Source: Paraburkholderia atlantica
GTDB lineage: Bacteria; Pseudomonadota; Gammaproteobacteria; Burkholderiales; Burkholderiaceae
NCBI RefSeq assembly: GCF_009362785.1
Contig: NZ_WHNQ01000003.1
Coordinates: 248,001 to 312,000, forward strand
Length of the DNA stretch: 64,000 nt
Direction of reading: 5' to 3'
This document shows positions 35,657 to 44,465 of this stretch, in pieces (within the stretch, counting starts at the first letter, position 1; each line of letters opens with the position of its first letter). A model generated the notes under the pieces. It was given only the letters and a program-made list of their open reading frames with translations. It did no database searches and had not been told where the DNA came from. The position numbers were made by a program, and so were the translations under genes.

Positions 35657-35713
35657 ATGGAAACGACGTTCGAAACGATCCGGCGAAAAAGGCCGTCGCC
35701 AGCAGCGGACTAG
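35657..35713 (+). pseudogene. Possible truncated start of a crotonase gene
   Basis: After GGAGCGATTGCA comes an ATG that reads METTFETIR, resembling the opening of enoyl-CoA hydratases, then a short basic tail and TAG at 35711-35713. The gap 35630-35823 has no other feature. It may be the 5' end of a gene removed by deletion, or chance. Confidence 0.25.
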
Positions 35714-35823
35714 TCAACGGTATGCTTGAACGGCATTTGGTGTGGCCTGTTTGATCATCCAGCGAGACAGGAAACGCTCGGGACATGTCGCCTGGCTGCC
35801 CGCTGGACCCTGGCTTGCGGTTT

Positions 35824-36519
35824 TTATGTGCGCCCGGTCACCGGAATCAACGCCCCGGTTACCCCCGACGCGGCACCCGACGCGAGAAAGAGAATCACGT
35901 TGGCGATCTCTTCAGCCCGCACCCAACGGGAAAAATCGGCGTCCGGCATATCCTTGCGGTTTTGCGGCGTATCGATGATGCCCGGCAAGATAGCGTTGAC
36001 GGTAATGGAGCTGCCCTTGAGTTCTTCGGCCAGCGCCTCGGTCAAACGCATCACCCCCGACTTCGAGGCCGTATACGCTCCCATGCCCGCGCCCGCCTTC
36101 AGCGCAGCGCCCGCTCCGATATTGATGATGCGTCCGCCCTCCGCGCTGCCGGCAAGATGGTCGAGCGCCGCTTTCGACGCGGTCGCCGCGGTGCGCACGT
36201 TCATCTGGTACATCAAATCCCACGTGTCGAGACTGCCGTCCGCCAACGTCTCCCAGCGAAACCCCCCCGCTATATTGACGATCGCATCGAGCTTGCCAAG
36301 CTGCTCGACGATCTCCGAGATCGCCGAGCGCGCTGCATCGAGATCAGTTAGCTCGACGCCGCCTCGCCACCACGAAGCGTGCAGTTGCTCCGCGCTCGCG
36401 TTCTCCGGCGCAGGCGCCTTGTCGATCAGCGCAACCTTCCAGCCGTTCTCGGCAAACACACGACCAACCGTGCGCCCAAGCGCGCCGAATCCACCCGTTA
36501 CCGCCACTACCCGTTGCAT
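35824..36519 (-). CDS. SDR family oxidoreductase (short form)
   Basis: This 231-residue SDR has AVTGGFGALGRTVGRVFAEN, VNIAGGFRWE (NAG motif variant), INIGAGAAL with no obvious catalytic Ser in the standard spot (IGAG), and YTASKSGVMR intact. The residue replacing Ser is odd and may reduce or change activity. It lies 63 nt downstream of the crotonase gene on the same strand. Related short SDRs occur in fatty-acid-type and aromatic operons. The substrate is unknown. Confidence 0.8.
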   Translation of the reverse strand: MQRVVAVTGGFGALGRTVGRVFAENGWKVALIDKAPAPENASAEQLHASWWRGGVELTDLDAARSAISEIVEQLGKLDAIVNIAGGFRWETLADGSLDTWDLMYQMNVRTAATASKAALDHLAGSAEGGRIINIGAGAALKAGAGMGAYTASKSGVMRLTEALAEELKGSSITVNAILPGIIDTPQNRKDMPDADFSRWVRAEEIANVILFLASGAASGVTGALIPVTGRT

Positions 36520-36582
36520 GTCAGATCTCCCTGCCCGCGCCCGCCGCCACCTACATCGCTAGCGCCGGACGCAGTAAAAAGC

Positions 36583-37377
36583 TCAACGTCCCTTGAACAC
36601 CGGCTCGCGTTTCTCGCGAAACGCGTTGACCGCCTCTTGATGGTCTTCCGTCAGATTCGACAACGCCTCGTATGCAATCGACGCGTCGAGAATGGAATGC
36701 GCAAGTTGCTTCAGGCCGATGTTGATCGACGCCTTGGTCCACTGGATGGCGCGCGAAGCGCCGTTGGCGAGACGCTTCGCCATGGCGTCGACAACGGCAT
36801 CCAGCTCGTCGGCCGGCACGGCATGATTGATGAGACCCAGTCGTGCTGCCTCTTCCGCGGTGACGAGATCGCCCGTCAACAGGTATTCCTTCGCCTTCGC
36901 ATAGCCCACGAGCTGCGGCCAGATCACCGCGCCGCCATCGCCCGCCACGAAGCCGACTTTCACGTGCGGATCACCGATCTTGGCGTGATTGGCCGCATAG
37001 CTCAGATCCGAGAATAGCGCGATCGTCGCGCCGAGGCCAATTGCATGACCGTTGATCTTTGCGATGACCGGCTTCGGACAATCTAGCATCGAGAAAACAA
37101 TTTTCTTCGCGCGCTGCATGCCTTCGAGAAACAGCGTCGGGTTGTCGATGACCTGCTGCATATGCTCGATATCGCCACCCGCGCTAAAAGCCCGCCCTGC
37201 GCCCGTCAGCACCACGACCCGGGTTTCATCATCCTCGGCGACATCGAGAAAAAGCCGCGACATCTCGATGTCCATTTGCTCGTCGAACGCGTTCAACGTT
37301 TCAGGGCGGTTGAGCGTGACGGTCAGGACGCCGCCATCGCGTTCGAGCAATAACGCCTTATAGTCCGAAATATTCAT
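36583..37377 (-). CDS. Crotonase-family protein without the hydratase glutamates
   Basis: This 264-residue protein starts at MNISDYKALLL. It has the crotonase oxyanion-hole segment AFSAGGDIEHM and GLGATIALFSDLSYAANHAK. The two catalytic glutamates of enoyl-CoA hydratase fall at Thr (GLGATIA) and His (IGDPHVKVG), while an Asp is kept in VAGDGGAVIWP. His and Asp at these places resemble the residues used by hydrolytic crotonases (6-oxocamphor hydrolase: His145, Asp154), so C-C or thioester hydrolysis, or isomerisation, is more likely than hydration. It lies between the amidohydrolase and SDR genes. Confidence 0.8.
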   Translation of the reverse strand: MNISDYKALLLERDGGVLTVTLNRPETLNAFDEQMDIEMSRLFLDVAEDDETRVVVLTGAGRAFSAGGDIEHMQQVIDNPTLFLEGMQRAKKIVFSMLDCPKPVIAKINGHAIGLGATIALFSDLSYAANHAKIGDPHVKVGFVAGDGGAVIWPQLVGYAKAKEYLLTGDLVTAEEAARLGLINHAVPADELDAVVDAMAKRLANGASRAIQWTKASINIGLKQLAHSILDASIAYEALSNLTEDHQEAVNAFREKREPVFKGR

Positions 37378-37512
37378 GGCTAACCTATTCACAATGAAGA
37401 AATCCGGCGGGACGGCAGGACAATCTGCCGCCGTCGACGGACGCTGCATTCGCGTTGCCGCGCGAATGCACGACGCCGTTCAGCGCACCTCCGGCGTCCA
37501 GCGCAAAACCGA

Positions 37513-38709
37513 TTACACGTGCAGCGGAATGAACCGGCGACCGTTGTCGTACATGATCTTGCGCGTGTCCTCTTCGGACAGCGCATTGCAGGCTTCCGAC
37601 GCAAAGTCCTTCGGTTCCGGCACCCCTTCCGCGTGCGGATAGTCGGAACCCATCAACAGGAAGTCCGACGAACCCGTTTGAGCGATGATCTGGGCGATGT
37701 CGTCCTCAGGATACGCGACCACGAAGACATTTTCCTTGAAGATCTGGCTCGGGCGCTTCTTCAGCTGACCGCACGGCCAGTAACCATTCTTCGCCATCCC
37801 CCGGCACTTGTCCATTTTGACGAGCATCGACGGCACCCATTCCGCGCCGTTTTCCGCGCTGCACAGCTTGACGCGCGGGAAACGTTCGAAGAAGTTATAG
37901 AAGATGAACGACGACAGCGTCTCCATCACGGGACGCTCGCCGTAGCCGTGCATCCAGACGAAGGCGGTCTGACGCTGGCGCGACTGCTGCACCGGCTCGC
38001 CCCAAACGGCCATGTGATCCTTCATGTAGATCGCTTCCGACACGTGGAAAGTCACGCGCACGCCAGCCTCGTTCAGAATCGACCAGAACGGATCGAAATA
38101 CGGGTCCGCCGGCGCACGGCCATTGAACGGCCCCATCGGCATCAGAACCACGCGCACGCCGTTCGCAACCAGCCACCTGGCCTCTGCCACGGCCGCATCG
38201 AGATCATCCAGCGTGACGACCGGCGTCGTGTAGATGCGATCCTTGTAGTTGAAGCCCCAGTCTTCCAGCATCCAGCGGTTGTACGCGTGCAGAACCGCGT
38301 TGGCCGCGACCGGCTCGTTGAGATACGAAATGCACGCGACCATTTCGCCGATGTACATCGTGCAGGCCTCGACGCCGAATTGGTCCATCTTCTGCAGACG
38401 CGCGTCGCGGTTGAACATGTCCGGGGTCGGCGGCACGCGCATATCGACGTTATCTTTGCCTTCCTTCATCGCGCGCAGCCATTCATGCAGCTTGCCCGGC
38501 GGCGGCACGTGCCCCTCGGCCGAGGTGTAGCCCTCGCTGATTTCCACCTTGCGGTCGCCGACATACATACAGCGGTTGCCGTCTGCCGTCACGCGGCTGG
38601 TAAATGACCAGTCCTTCTTGAACTGCTCCGGCAAGTAGCGGCTGAATGCGTCTTCGACTTCATAGAAGTGCGTGTCCGCGTCGTAGATCTTCCCTTGATA
38701 CGCCTGCAT
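37513..38709 (-). CDS. Amidohydrolase-2 family metal-dependent hydrolase
   Basis: This 398-residue TIM-barrel protein has the N-terminal metal motif YDADTHFYE (D-x-H), a mid-barrel His in VTFHVSE, a catalytic-type His in WMHGYGERP, and the C-terminal Asp in LLMGSDYPHAEG. The family includes decarboxylases and C-C or C-N hydrolases that act on non-peptide substrates. Close-looking relatives lie in aromatic and steroid-type degradation clusters. It is divergent from the MFS carrier and precedes the crotonase, so ring opening or decarboxylation of a pathway acid is plausible. Confidence 0.85.
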   Translation of the reverse strand: MQAYQGKIYDADTHFYEVEDAFSRYLPEQFKKDWSFTSRVTADGNRCMYVGDRKVEISEGYTSAEGHVPPPGKLHEWLRAMKEGKDNVDMRVPPTPDMFNRDARLQKMDQFGVEACTMYIGEMVACISYLNEPVAANAVLHAYNRWMLEDWGFNYKDRIYTTPVVTLDDLDAAVAEARWLVANGVRVVLMPMGPFNGRAPADPYFDPFWSILNEAGVRVTFHVSEAIYMKDHMAVWGEPVQQSRQRQTAFVWMHGYGERPVMETLSSFIFYNFFERFPRVKLCSAENGAEWVPSMLVKMDKCRGMAKNGYWPCGQLKKRPSQIFKENVFVVAYPEDDIAQIIAQTGSSDFLLMGSDYPHAEGVPEPKDFASEACNALSEEDTRKIMYDNGRRFIPLHV

Positions 38710-38813
38710 GTTCTATCTCCTGATTGTGGGGAGCGCTGCTGAACGAGCGCCCTCGAGAGAAGTATCGGGTCAAGCCATCGACTGAAAAACTCTCATATCG
38801 AACTCAGAAGCGT

Positions 38814-38832
38814 CGATATCGTATTGATATCG
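38814..38832. promoter_or_regulatory. Palindrome in the amidohydrolase/MFS promoter region
   Basis: Perfect arms CGATATC and GATATCG with spacer GTATT, about 105 nt before the amidohydrolase start (minus strand) and 114 nt before the MFS start. A regulator dyad is likely. Confidence 0.45.
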
Positions 38833-38890
38833 GGCAGCGTCCTCGCCACCCTTTGTGGTCTGTATCGATCATCCGGCACAAACATGAATG

Positions 38891-38903
38891 CGAACGGCGT
38901 TCG
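38891..38903. promoter_or_regulatory. GAACGnCGTTC-type palindrome, MFS/amidohydrolase
   Basis: CGAACGGCGTTCG is a perfect 13-bp palindrome with 6-bp arms and one centre base, 43 nt before the MFS ATG. The same core occurs at 41411, 48277 and 55560. A second motif, GTATAATCGAACGATACA, follows at 38911-38928 and is related to a sequence before the IclR gene. Confidence 0.65.
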
Positions 38904-38945
38904 TATATCAGTATAATCGAACGATACATTCAACCGGAGACGTTT

Positions 38946-40367
38946 ATGCAAGCCGAAGTACTCTCCCAGCAGGCACATCGAGCACAGCGCGTAGCCGAAC
39001 CACCGCGCGGATTCACGATGGCGATCCTGCTTGCCGCAGTAGCAGCATCGTCTGGCATTACCGTCATCTATACCGTGCTGGTCACGCTCTACAAGGCCTT
39101 TCCCGAGTCGAACTCAGTGAGCTGGACCGTGACCGCATACTGGCTCGGCTCGGCGGTTTTTGCAGCGGTCAGCGGGCGACTCGGTGACCTGTTGGGCTAC
39201 CGCCGAATCCTGCTGGCGGTGATGTCGGTCGCTGCGGCCGGCGCAGTCGTCGCTGCATGCGCGACCGATGTCGGCATCCTCGTCGCGGGTTGTGTGATGC
39301 AATCGATCGCGGCAGGCATTACGCCACTCTCCATCGGGTTGGTTCGCGAGAACTTGCCGCCGGCCAGGGTGCCAGCCGCGGTCGGATTGATCAGTGCGGC
39401 GGGAATGGTATCGGCGGGGCTGATTTATATCTGCGCGGGCGTGGTGGTGGATCACTATTCGTGGCAGGGCGGCTTCTGGTTCAAAGTCGCGCTTTGTGTC
39501 GTCGCCGTCGCCGCCGTACGCGTGTGGGCTCCGCCGTCTCCACCGAATCCCGGCGTGCGGATCGACTACATTCGAGGTCTCGCGTTTGCTCCGGCACTTT
39601 GTGCCATCCTCTTCGCCGTGCAGGAAATCCGCGTGTGGGGGCTCGGCGATGTGCGGCTATGGGCTTTGATCGTTGGCGGGATGATCGTGCTCGGACTCTG
39701 GGCGCGCCATCAACTCCGAGCCCGTCATCCGCTCATCAATGTACGTCTGCTGAAAATGCGCGAAGTCGTATTGGCGAATGCATGCATGGCATTCCTCGCG
39801 GCAGGCGCCATGCAGTTGGGACAAGTTTTCTCGCTGCTCGCCCAGCAACCTGCCGGCACGCGCGCCGGATTCGGGCTGAGCGCAACGGCGGCTGGACTAC
39901 TAATGTTCAGCATCAACATCGTCGCGCTGGTCGCAAGCCCGTGGAGCGGCCGCGTTGCGGCCCGCTACAAGGCCCGCCCCGCTGCCATGATCGGCATGCT
40001 CATACTGGCCTTGGCCTGGACCTCACTGATCGTGCTTCATCGCAGCCTGCTGCTGTTCGTGCCAGGCGCGGTGCTGTGCTCGTTCGGCCTCGCCTTCACG
40101 AGCACGGCGCTGTACAACCAGATCGTGGAAACGACGCCTGCACATCAGACAGGCGAGGCAACGGGCATGCTCTACGTGTTCTTCTCGTGTTTCTTCGCGG
40201 TAGGCGCCCAGGCGGTCTTTTCACTGCTGCGCAGCGCGACGGCCGGACACAGCGGTGCATCGTTTCCCGCCGATAGCGGCTATGTTTCGGTATTCGTCTA
40301 CATCGCATGCAGTTCGATTGCCGGACTTCTGATCGCTTCCCTGCTGCCGAAGCGTCGTACCCACTGA
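38946..40367 (+). CDS. MFS transporter, DHA2-like
   Basis: This 473-residue carrier starts at ATG 38946 after CAACCGGAGACG. It has many hydrophobic helices (probably 12-14), the loop motif SGRLGDLLGYRRILLAVMSV and the helix-4 stretch GITPLSIGLVRENLPPAR. The architecture fits H+-driven import or export of organic compounds. Being divergent from the amidohydrolase and under a site shared with the other catabolic genes, it probably carries the pathway substrate or an intermediate. Confidence 0.8.
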   Translation: MQAEVLSQQAHRAQRVAEPPRGFTMAILLAAVAASSGITVIYTVLVTLYKAFPESNSVSWTVTAYWLGSAVFAAVSGRLGDLLGYRRILLAVMSVAAAGAVVAACATDVGILVAGCVMQSIAAGITPLSIGLVRENLPPARVPAAVGLISAAGMVSAGLIYICAGVVVDHYSWQGGFWFKVALCVVAVAAVRVWAPPSPPNPGVRIDYIRGLAFAPALCAILFAVQEIRVWGLGDVRLWALIVGGMIVLGLWARHQLRARHPLINVRLLKMREVVLANACMAFLAAGAMQLGQVFSLLAQQPAGTRAGFGLSATAAGLLMFSINIVALVASPWSGRVAARYKARPAAMIGMLILALAWTSLIVLHRSLLLFVPGAVLCSFGLAFTSTALYNQIVETTPAHQTGEATGMLYVFFSCFFAVGAQAVFSLLRSATAGHSGASFPADSGYVSVFVYIACSSIAGLLIASLLPKRRTH

Positions 40368-40381
40368 TTGTCGTTTCGATC

Positions 40382-40409
40382 GATGCGTTGCACTTACGTG
40401 CAACGCATC
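40382..40409. terminator. Bidirectional hairpin between MFS and IclR genes
   Basis: Perfect 12-bp arms GATGCGTTGCAC and GTGCAACGCATC with loop TTAC sit between convergent stop codons. There is no T-run, but position and stem strength suggest shared termination. Confidence 0.55.
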
Positions 40410-40475
40410 TTCAACTGCGCCACGGCCGCGGTACAGTGAAGCACGCGCTTCGCTGTGCCGTCGTCGGCTTGCCGG

Positions 40476-41282
40476 TCACTCCTCTTCTGCTTGCCCCAAC
40501 GCGGACGCCCGCTGCGCGACTCTGATCATGTTCTCTTCGAGTCGACTACGTTCGCGATCGAAGCGCTCGAGCGGCGCACCGATTGCCATTGCCGCGATCA
40601 CATTGCCATTCGGCCCGAAGATCGGCGACGACACACCGGCGGAATCCGGCAGCAGTTCGCCGCGACTCACCGACAGACCGCTTTGCAGGATCTGGTCGAG
40701 TTCGTCACGCAGCGCCTTCTTCGTTGCTATCGTTTGCGGCGTGCGACGCTCGAACTTGACCGTCTTCATGTAATCGGTAACGAAAGCGTCCGGTGCATGG
40801 GCCAGCAGTACGCGCCCCGCAGCCGTGCAATAGAGCGGGCGGCGTAGACCGATGTGCATTGAATAGCGCACGGATTGCTCGCTTTCGATCACGTCGACAT
40901 AGGTGATCTCTTTATGCTCGGCGTCAAGCACACCGATATACACGGTTTCATTGGTGCTCTTCGAGAGATCCACCAGGAACGGGCGCAGCATCTTCGAGAA
41001 GTTCCAGGCGGCCATCACACCTGCCGACAACCGGAAGATCGACGGCCCCAAACGATAGCGGCCTGCGTCGTGCATCAAAAACCCTTCCGCCACCAGAGGT
41101 CTCAGCAGATTGAGCAGGCTGCTCTTTGGCGACTCGAGGGCGACGTTCAGTTCTGCCAGCGACATACCGTCCGGAGACTTCGCCAGCACATCGAAAATTC
41201 CGAGGAGTCGGGTCAGCGAGCGCGGCCCGCTGACGTCCCGGTCCGCCGGCGCTGAGGTCTCTTTCAACATGATTTTCCCCAT
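40476..41282 (-). CDS. IclR family transcriptional regulator
   Basis: This 268-residue regulator has an N-terminal winged helix (about residues 18-85: RSLTRLLGIFDVLAKSPDGM, SLAELNVALESPKSSLLNLL, with ESPKSS in place of the more usual hydrophilic recognition helix) and a C-terminal effector domain containing NETVYIGVLDAEHKEI and LYCTAAGRVLLAHAPD. IclR proteins often control catabolic genes and respond to pathway acids. It is divergent from an SDR gene with a palindrome between them; that palindrome recurs in three other divergent catabolic promoters, so it is the best candidate local master regulator. Confidence 0.9.
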   Translation of the reverse strand: MGKIMLKETSAPADRDVSGPRSLTRLLGIFDVLAKSPDGMSLAELNVALESPKSSLLNLLRPLVAEGFLMHDAGRYRLGPSIFRLSAGVMAAWNFSKMLRPFLVDLSKSTNETVYIGVLDAEHKEITYVDVIESEQSVRYSMHIGLRRPLYCTAAGRVLLAHAPDAFVTDYMKTVKFERRTPQTIATKKALRDELDQILQSGLSVSRGELLPDSAGVSSPIFGPNGNVIAAMAIGAPLERFDRERSRLEENMIRVAQRASALGQAEEE

Positions 41283-41290
41283 GAATTGAC

Positions 41291-41310
41291 TGTATCGATT
41301 ATACGGGAAC
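41291..41310. promoter_or_regulatory. Candidate IclR autoregulatory site
   Basis: TGTATCGATTATACGGGAAC lies 9-28 nt upstream of the IclR start. Its reverse complement contains GTATAATCGATACA, close to GTATAATCGAACGATACA at 38911-38928 (a 3-nt insertion apart). ATTATACG also appears at 55582-55589. Confidence 0.4.
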
Positions 41311-41410
41311 TATTCACATAGTTTTACAACGATCGCAATGTGGCACAGTTTTGCGTCATCCGAATTCGGGAATACGCCAGGACGTCGCCACATGCCGATT
41401 GCGCTATATT

Positions 41411-41423
41411 TGAACGACGTTCA
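41411..41423. promoter_or_regulatory. GAACGnCGTTC palindrome, IclR/SDR divergent promoter
   Basis: TGAACGACGTTCA is a perfect palindrome (6-bp arms, one centre base) followed three bases later by AATTGG. The site at 48277 has the same order, core then three bases then AATTGG. It lies 94 nt before the SDR ATG and 129 nt before the IclR start. Confidence 0.65.
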
Positions 41424-41516
41424 GAAAATTGGAATGCCGGGCATCGCTTTCCGGAACATCCTTGCGGTGCGCTTGCGCGTCGAACAACAGCATTCATCAT
41501 CACTTCTGGTTCACAC

Positions 41517-42281
41517 ATGCACGCGAAAAAACTGACAGAAAAGGTCGCCATCGTGACCGGAGGCGGACAAGGCCTCGGACTCGGCATTGCTCGCGCGCTT
41601 GCCGCGGAGGGAGCGAGTCTGGTCCTGACTGGTCGAACGGAGGCCAAACTCACGCAGGCTGCCGAAGAATTGACCGCTCTTGGTTCGCAGGCGCTCGTGG
41701 TGCCCGGTGATACGCGCAATCGTGCCGACGCCGTTCGGACGGTCGAGCTTGCCGTCGAGCGATTCGGACGTGTAGACGCGCTTATCAACAATGCACAGAG
41801 CAGCAGCCCGGGTGTACCGCTTGAGTCTGTCACCGACGATGACTGGAGCAACACGCTCGAGTCGGGCTTGTACGGTACGCTGTATTTCATGCAAGCCGCA
41901 TTGCCGCAGATGAAGTCACGGGGCCGCGGCGCCATCATCAACTTCGGTTCGCGCACCGGCATCGAAGGTCTCAAGGGGTTCGGCGCGTACGCCGCAACCA
42001 AGGAGGGCATTCGTGGTCTCTCGCGTGTGGCGGCGCGCGAATGGGGCGCCTATGGCATTACCGTCAACGTCATTTGCCCGGCAGCGCTCACGCCTGCTGC
42101 GGAAGCCTACCTCGAAGCCAATCCGCAGGAACGCACGCGCTATCTCTCTGAAATTGCAGTTGGGCGCTTCGGCGATCCCCAGCGCGATATTGGACGAACA
42201 GTTGCATTTCTGTGTAGTGACGACGCTAATTTCATAACAGGGCAGACTATCAGTGTGGACGGCGGGCAGTCAATGCTTTAG
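41517..42281 (+). CDS. SDR family oxidoreductase
   Basis: This 254-residue SDR starts at ATG 41517 (MHAKKLTEKVAIV). It has the cofactor loop VTGGGQGLGLGIARALAAEG, INNAQSSSPG (NNAG variant), a Ser in NFGSRTGIEG, YAATKEGIRG and ITGQTISVDGGQ. Likely NAD-dependent oxidation of an alcohol intermediate. It is a single-gene unit divergent from the IclR gene, with the shared palindrome in its promoter. Confidence 0.85.
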   Translation: MHAKKLTEKVAIVTGGGQGLGLGIARALAAEGASLVLTGRTEAKLTQAAEELTALGSQALVVPGDTRNRADAVRTVELAVERFGRVDALINNAQSSSPGVPLESVTDDDWSNTLESGLYGTLYFMQAALPQMKSRGRGAIINFGSRTGIEGLKGFGAYAATKEGIRGLSRVAAREWGAYGITVNVICPAALTPAAEAYLEANPQERTRYLSEIAVGRFGDPQRDIGRTVAFLCSDDANFITGQTISVDGGQSML

Positions 42282-43010
42282 TGCGTCTTTTTGAACGCAG
42301 TGCAATATATGAAACGACCAGTTGCATTTTCAATAGATCAAGAAATGATCTAATTAAACAAATTGTTGCATTATCGCGAACTTCGATCCGAGCAATCATC
42401 TCGCGCCCGGCGCGTACCACGAAGATCGAAGAGTGATCAGGGATTTCTCCTCTCACACACTTCGCGAGAGCGTGTGGAGTTTGGCCTTGGCTGCGGGACA
42501 CGAAGCCAAGGCGTTTTTTTCACCGTTGCTTCTGGATATATTCGTCGACGCAGGCGTTAGCACGTGCAGACACCAAGGCTCACCTTAGCCTGCAAAACAA
42601 TCAACGGCTGGGTGGGGGGAAGACGTCGCGTTGGATGCGCATTGCGAGAGAGAGCGACGCGCGAAGAGACCGCGCTGCCGCCCCTCGAGGGCAACGCAGG
42701 GCCAGGGGCCCCGCATTGCACTAGAAGTAGAGGCCGATCGCGGAGAGTGCGGTTCCGATCCGTCTGTTAGGAAGGTTCTTAAAACCATTCTGACGTGAAG
42801 GACGGCAAGTGCACGTCCATCCAGTCGAATTCGCTGCGGCAGTTCCCCCAAGCCCACGGCGGTGACTTCCCGCCTCGTCCGGCAGCGTCCGAACCTTGAT
42901 GCGGTCGCGAGATGTCCCGCCCGTCCCTGCCCGAGTCGATTTTTCCTACTGCTGACTGGTCTGTACTTACGATACGACTGCTGCCTCTGCCGGTCGTCAT
43001 GATTCGCCCC
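42282..43010. other. 729-nt gap between SDR and pntB
   Basis: The first ~80 nt are AT-rich with GTTGCATT boxes (42320, 42365) and a GATC-AAGAAAT-GATC stem. A strong plus-strand terminator follows at 42484-42520. From 42530 to 43010 I find no intact gene. A minus-strand open frame ending at 42779 finishes with RSEFDWMDVHLPSFTSEWF, which looks like a real protein tail, so the region may contain a decayed gene. The plus-strand terminator about 200 nt past the SDR could also end a small RNA. Confidence 0.4.
42484..42520 (+). terminator. Rho-independent terminator
   Basis: Perfect 9-bp stem GCCTTGGCT / AGCCAAGGC with an 11-nt loop, then GTTTTTTT. This is the clearest intrinsic terminator on the plus strand in the window. 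Confidence 0.85.
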
Positions 43011-44465
43011 TTAGCTGCAATTTTTTACCATCTCTTCGATTACCTTCTTCGCATCGCCGAACACCATCATTGTCTTGTCCATGTAGAAGAGTTCGTTGTC
43101 GAGGCCCGCATAACCGGCGGCCATCGAGCGCTTGTTCACGATGATGGTGCGCGCCTTGTATGCCTCGATGATCGGCATGCCCGCGATCGGCGACTTCGGA
43201 TCGTTCTTCGCCGCCGGATTCACCACATCGTTCGCGCCGAGCACCAGCACTACGTCGGTCTGGCCGAATTCGTTGTTGATGTCCTCCATTTCGAACACGA
43301 GGTCGTAGGGCACCTCGGCTTCCGCGAGCAGCACGTTCATGTGACCGGGCATGCGGCCAGCCACTGGATGAATCGCATAGCGCACGTCCACGCCCTTTTC
43401 GACGAGCTTGTCAGTCAGTTCCTTCAGCGCATGCTGCGCGCGCGCCACCGCGAGACCGTAGCCCGGCACGATCACGACACTCTCGGCGTTACCTAGCATG
43501 AACGCCGCATCATCGGCGGAGCCCGCCTTCACCGGACGCTGCTCCTGCGCGCCACCCGCTGCCGCTGCGCCCGCCTCGCCGCCGAAGCCGCCCAGCAGCA
43601 CGCTGAAGAACGAGCGGTTCATCGCGTGGCACATGATGTACGACAGAATCGCGCCGGAAGAGCCCACCAGCGAACCCGCGATGATCAGCATCGCGTTGTT
43701 CAGCGAAAAGCCGATACCCGCCGCCGCCCAGCCCGAGTAGGAGTTCAGCATCGACACGACAACCGGCATGTCCGCGCCGCCGATCGGGATGATGATCAGC
43801 ACGCCGAGCACGAACGCGATGATCGTCATGATGATGAACGGCAGCCACGACTGCGTGAGGAAGAACAGCACGCCGAAGCCGAGCATCGCGAGCGCGAGCA
43901 TCAGGTTGATCAGATGCTGGCCAGAGTAGACCACGGGCGCGCCCTGAAACAACCGGAACTTGTACTTGCCCGACAGCTTGCCGAAAGCGATCACCGACCC
44001 GCTGAACGTGATCGCCCCCACGAAAGTGCCGATGAAAAGTTCGATACGGTTGCCGTATGGCAGGAAGCCCGGATACGGCGCATCTTCTGCAACCAGCCCA
44101 AACGCGGCCGGATCGGAAACTACCGCGTACGCAATGCAGACAGCAGCAAGACCAATCAGCGAATGCATTGCCGCGACCAGCTCGGGCATCTTCGTCATTT
44201 CGACGCGCGCGGCGACATAGGCGCCGAGACCCCCGCCCACCACGAGCGCCGCGAACAGCAACGCAAGCCCAAGCCCGAGGTTCGAGCCGAACTGCGCGGA
44301 CTCCTTCACGATCAGCGCAAGGGTGGTGAGAATGGCGATGGTCATGCCGACCATGCCGAACATGTTGCCGGCGCGCGCGCTCCTCGGGTTGGAAAGCCCC
44401 TTGAGCGCCTGAATGAAACAGACCGATGCCACCAGGTAAAGCAGCGTAACGACGTTCATGCTCAT
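43011..44465 (-). CDS. pntB: NAD(P) transhydrogenase subunit beta
   Basis: This 484-residue PntB is an inner-membrane proton-translocating subunit with the NADP(H)-binding domain III. About nine hydrophobic helices precede the soluble part, where VIVPGYGLAVARAQHALKEL (about residues 330-349), VLLAEAEVPYDLVFEMEDIN, LVLGANDVVNPAAK and NKRSMAAGYAGLDNELFY bind NADP. With PntA it uses the proton gradient to make NADPH from NADH. Its ATG directly follows the TAA of the preceding gene (TAAATG). It likely provides NADPH for the SDRs, LuxC-like reductase and P450s. Confidence 0.95.
   Translation of the reverse strand: MSMNVVTLLYLVASVCFIQALKGLSNPRSARAGNMFGMVGMTIAILTTLALIVKESAQFGSNLGLGLALLFAALVVGGGLGAYVAARVEMTKMPELVAAMHSLIGLAAVCIAYAVVSDPAAFGLVAEDAPYPGFLPYGNRIELFIGTFVGAITFSGSVIAFGKLSGKYKFRLFQGAPVVYSGQHLINLMLALAMLGFGVLFFLTQSWLPFIIMTIIAFVLGVLIIIPIGGADMPVVVSMLNSYSGWAAAGIGFSLNNAMLIIAGSLVGSSGAILSYIMCHAMNRSFFSVLLGGFGGEAGAAAAGGAQEQRPVKAGSADDAAFMLGNAESVVIVPGYGLAVARAQHALKELTDKLVEKGVDVRYAIHPVAGRMPGHMNVLLAEAEVPYDLVFEMEDINNEFGQTDVVLVLGANDVVNPAAKNDPKSPIAGMPIIEAYKARTIIVNKRSMAAGYAGLDNELFYMDKTMMVFGDAKKVIEEMVKNCS

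Noticed and set aside
35661..35671. Another AACGACGTT sequence, 35662-35670, looking like the shared palindrome
   Set aside because: It lies in a gap between convergent genes and within a possible crotonase-start remnant, so it is not in a promoter and may be coding coincidence.
42779..43000. Minus-strand 73-residue frame near pntB
   Set aside because: Only the last ~20 residues look protein-like; the rest is low-complexity Gly/Arg and no ribosome binding site is seen. Mentioned only as a possible decayed gene.
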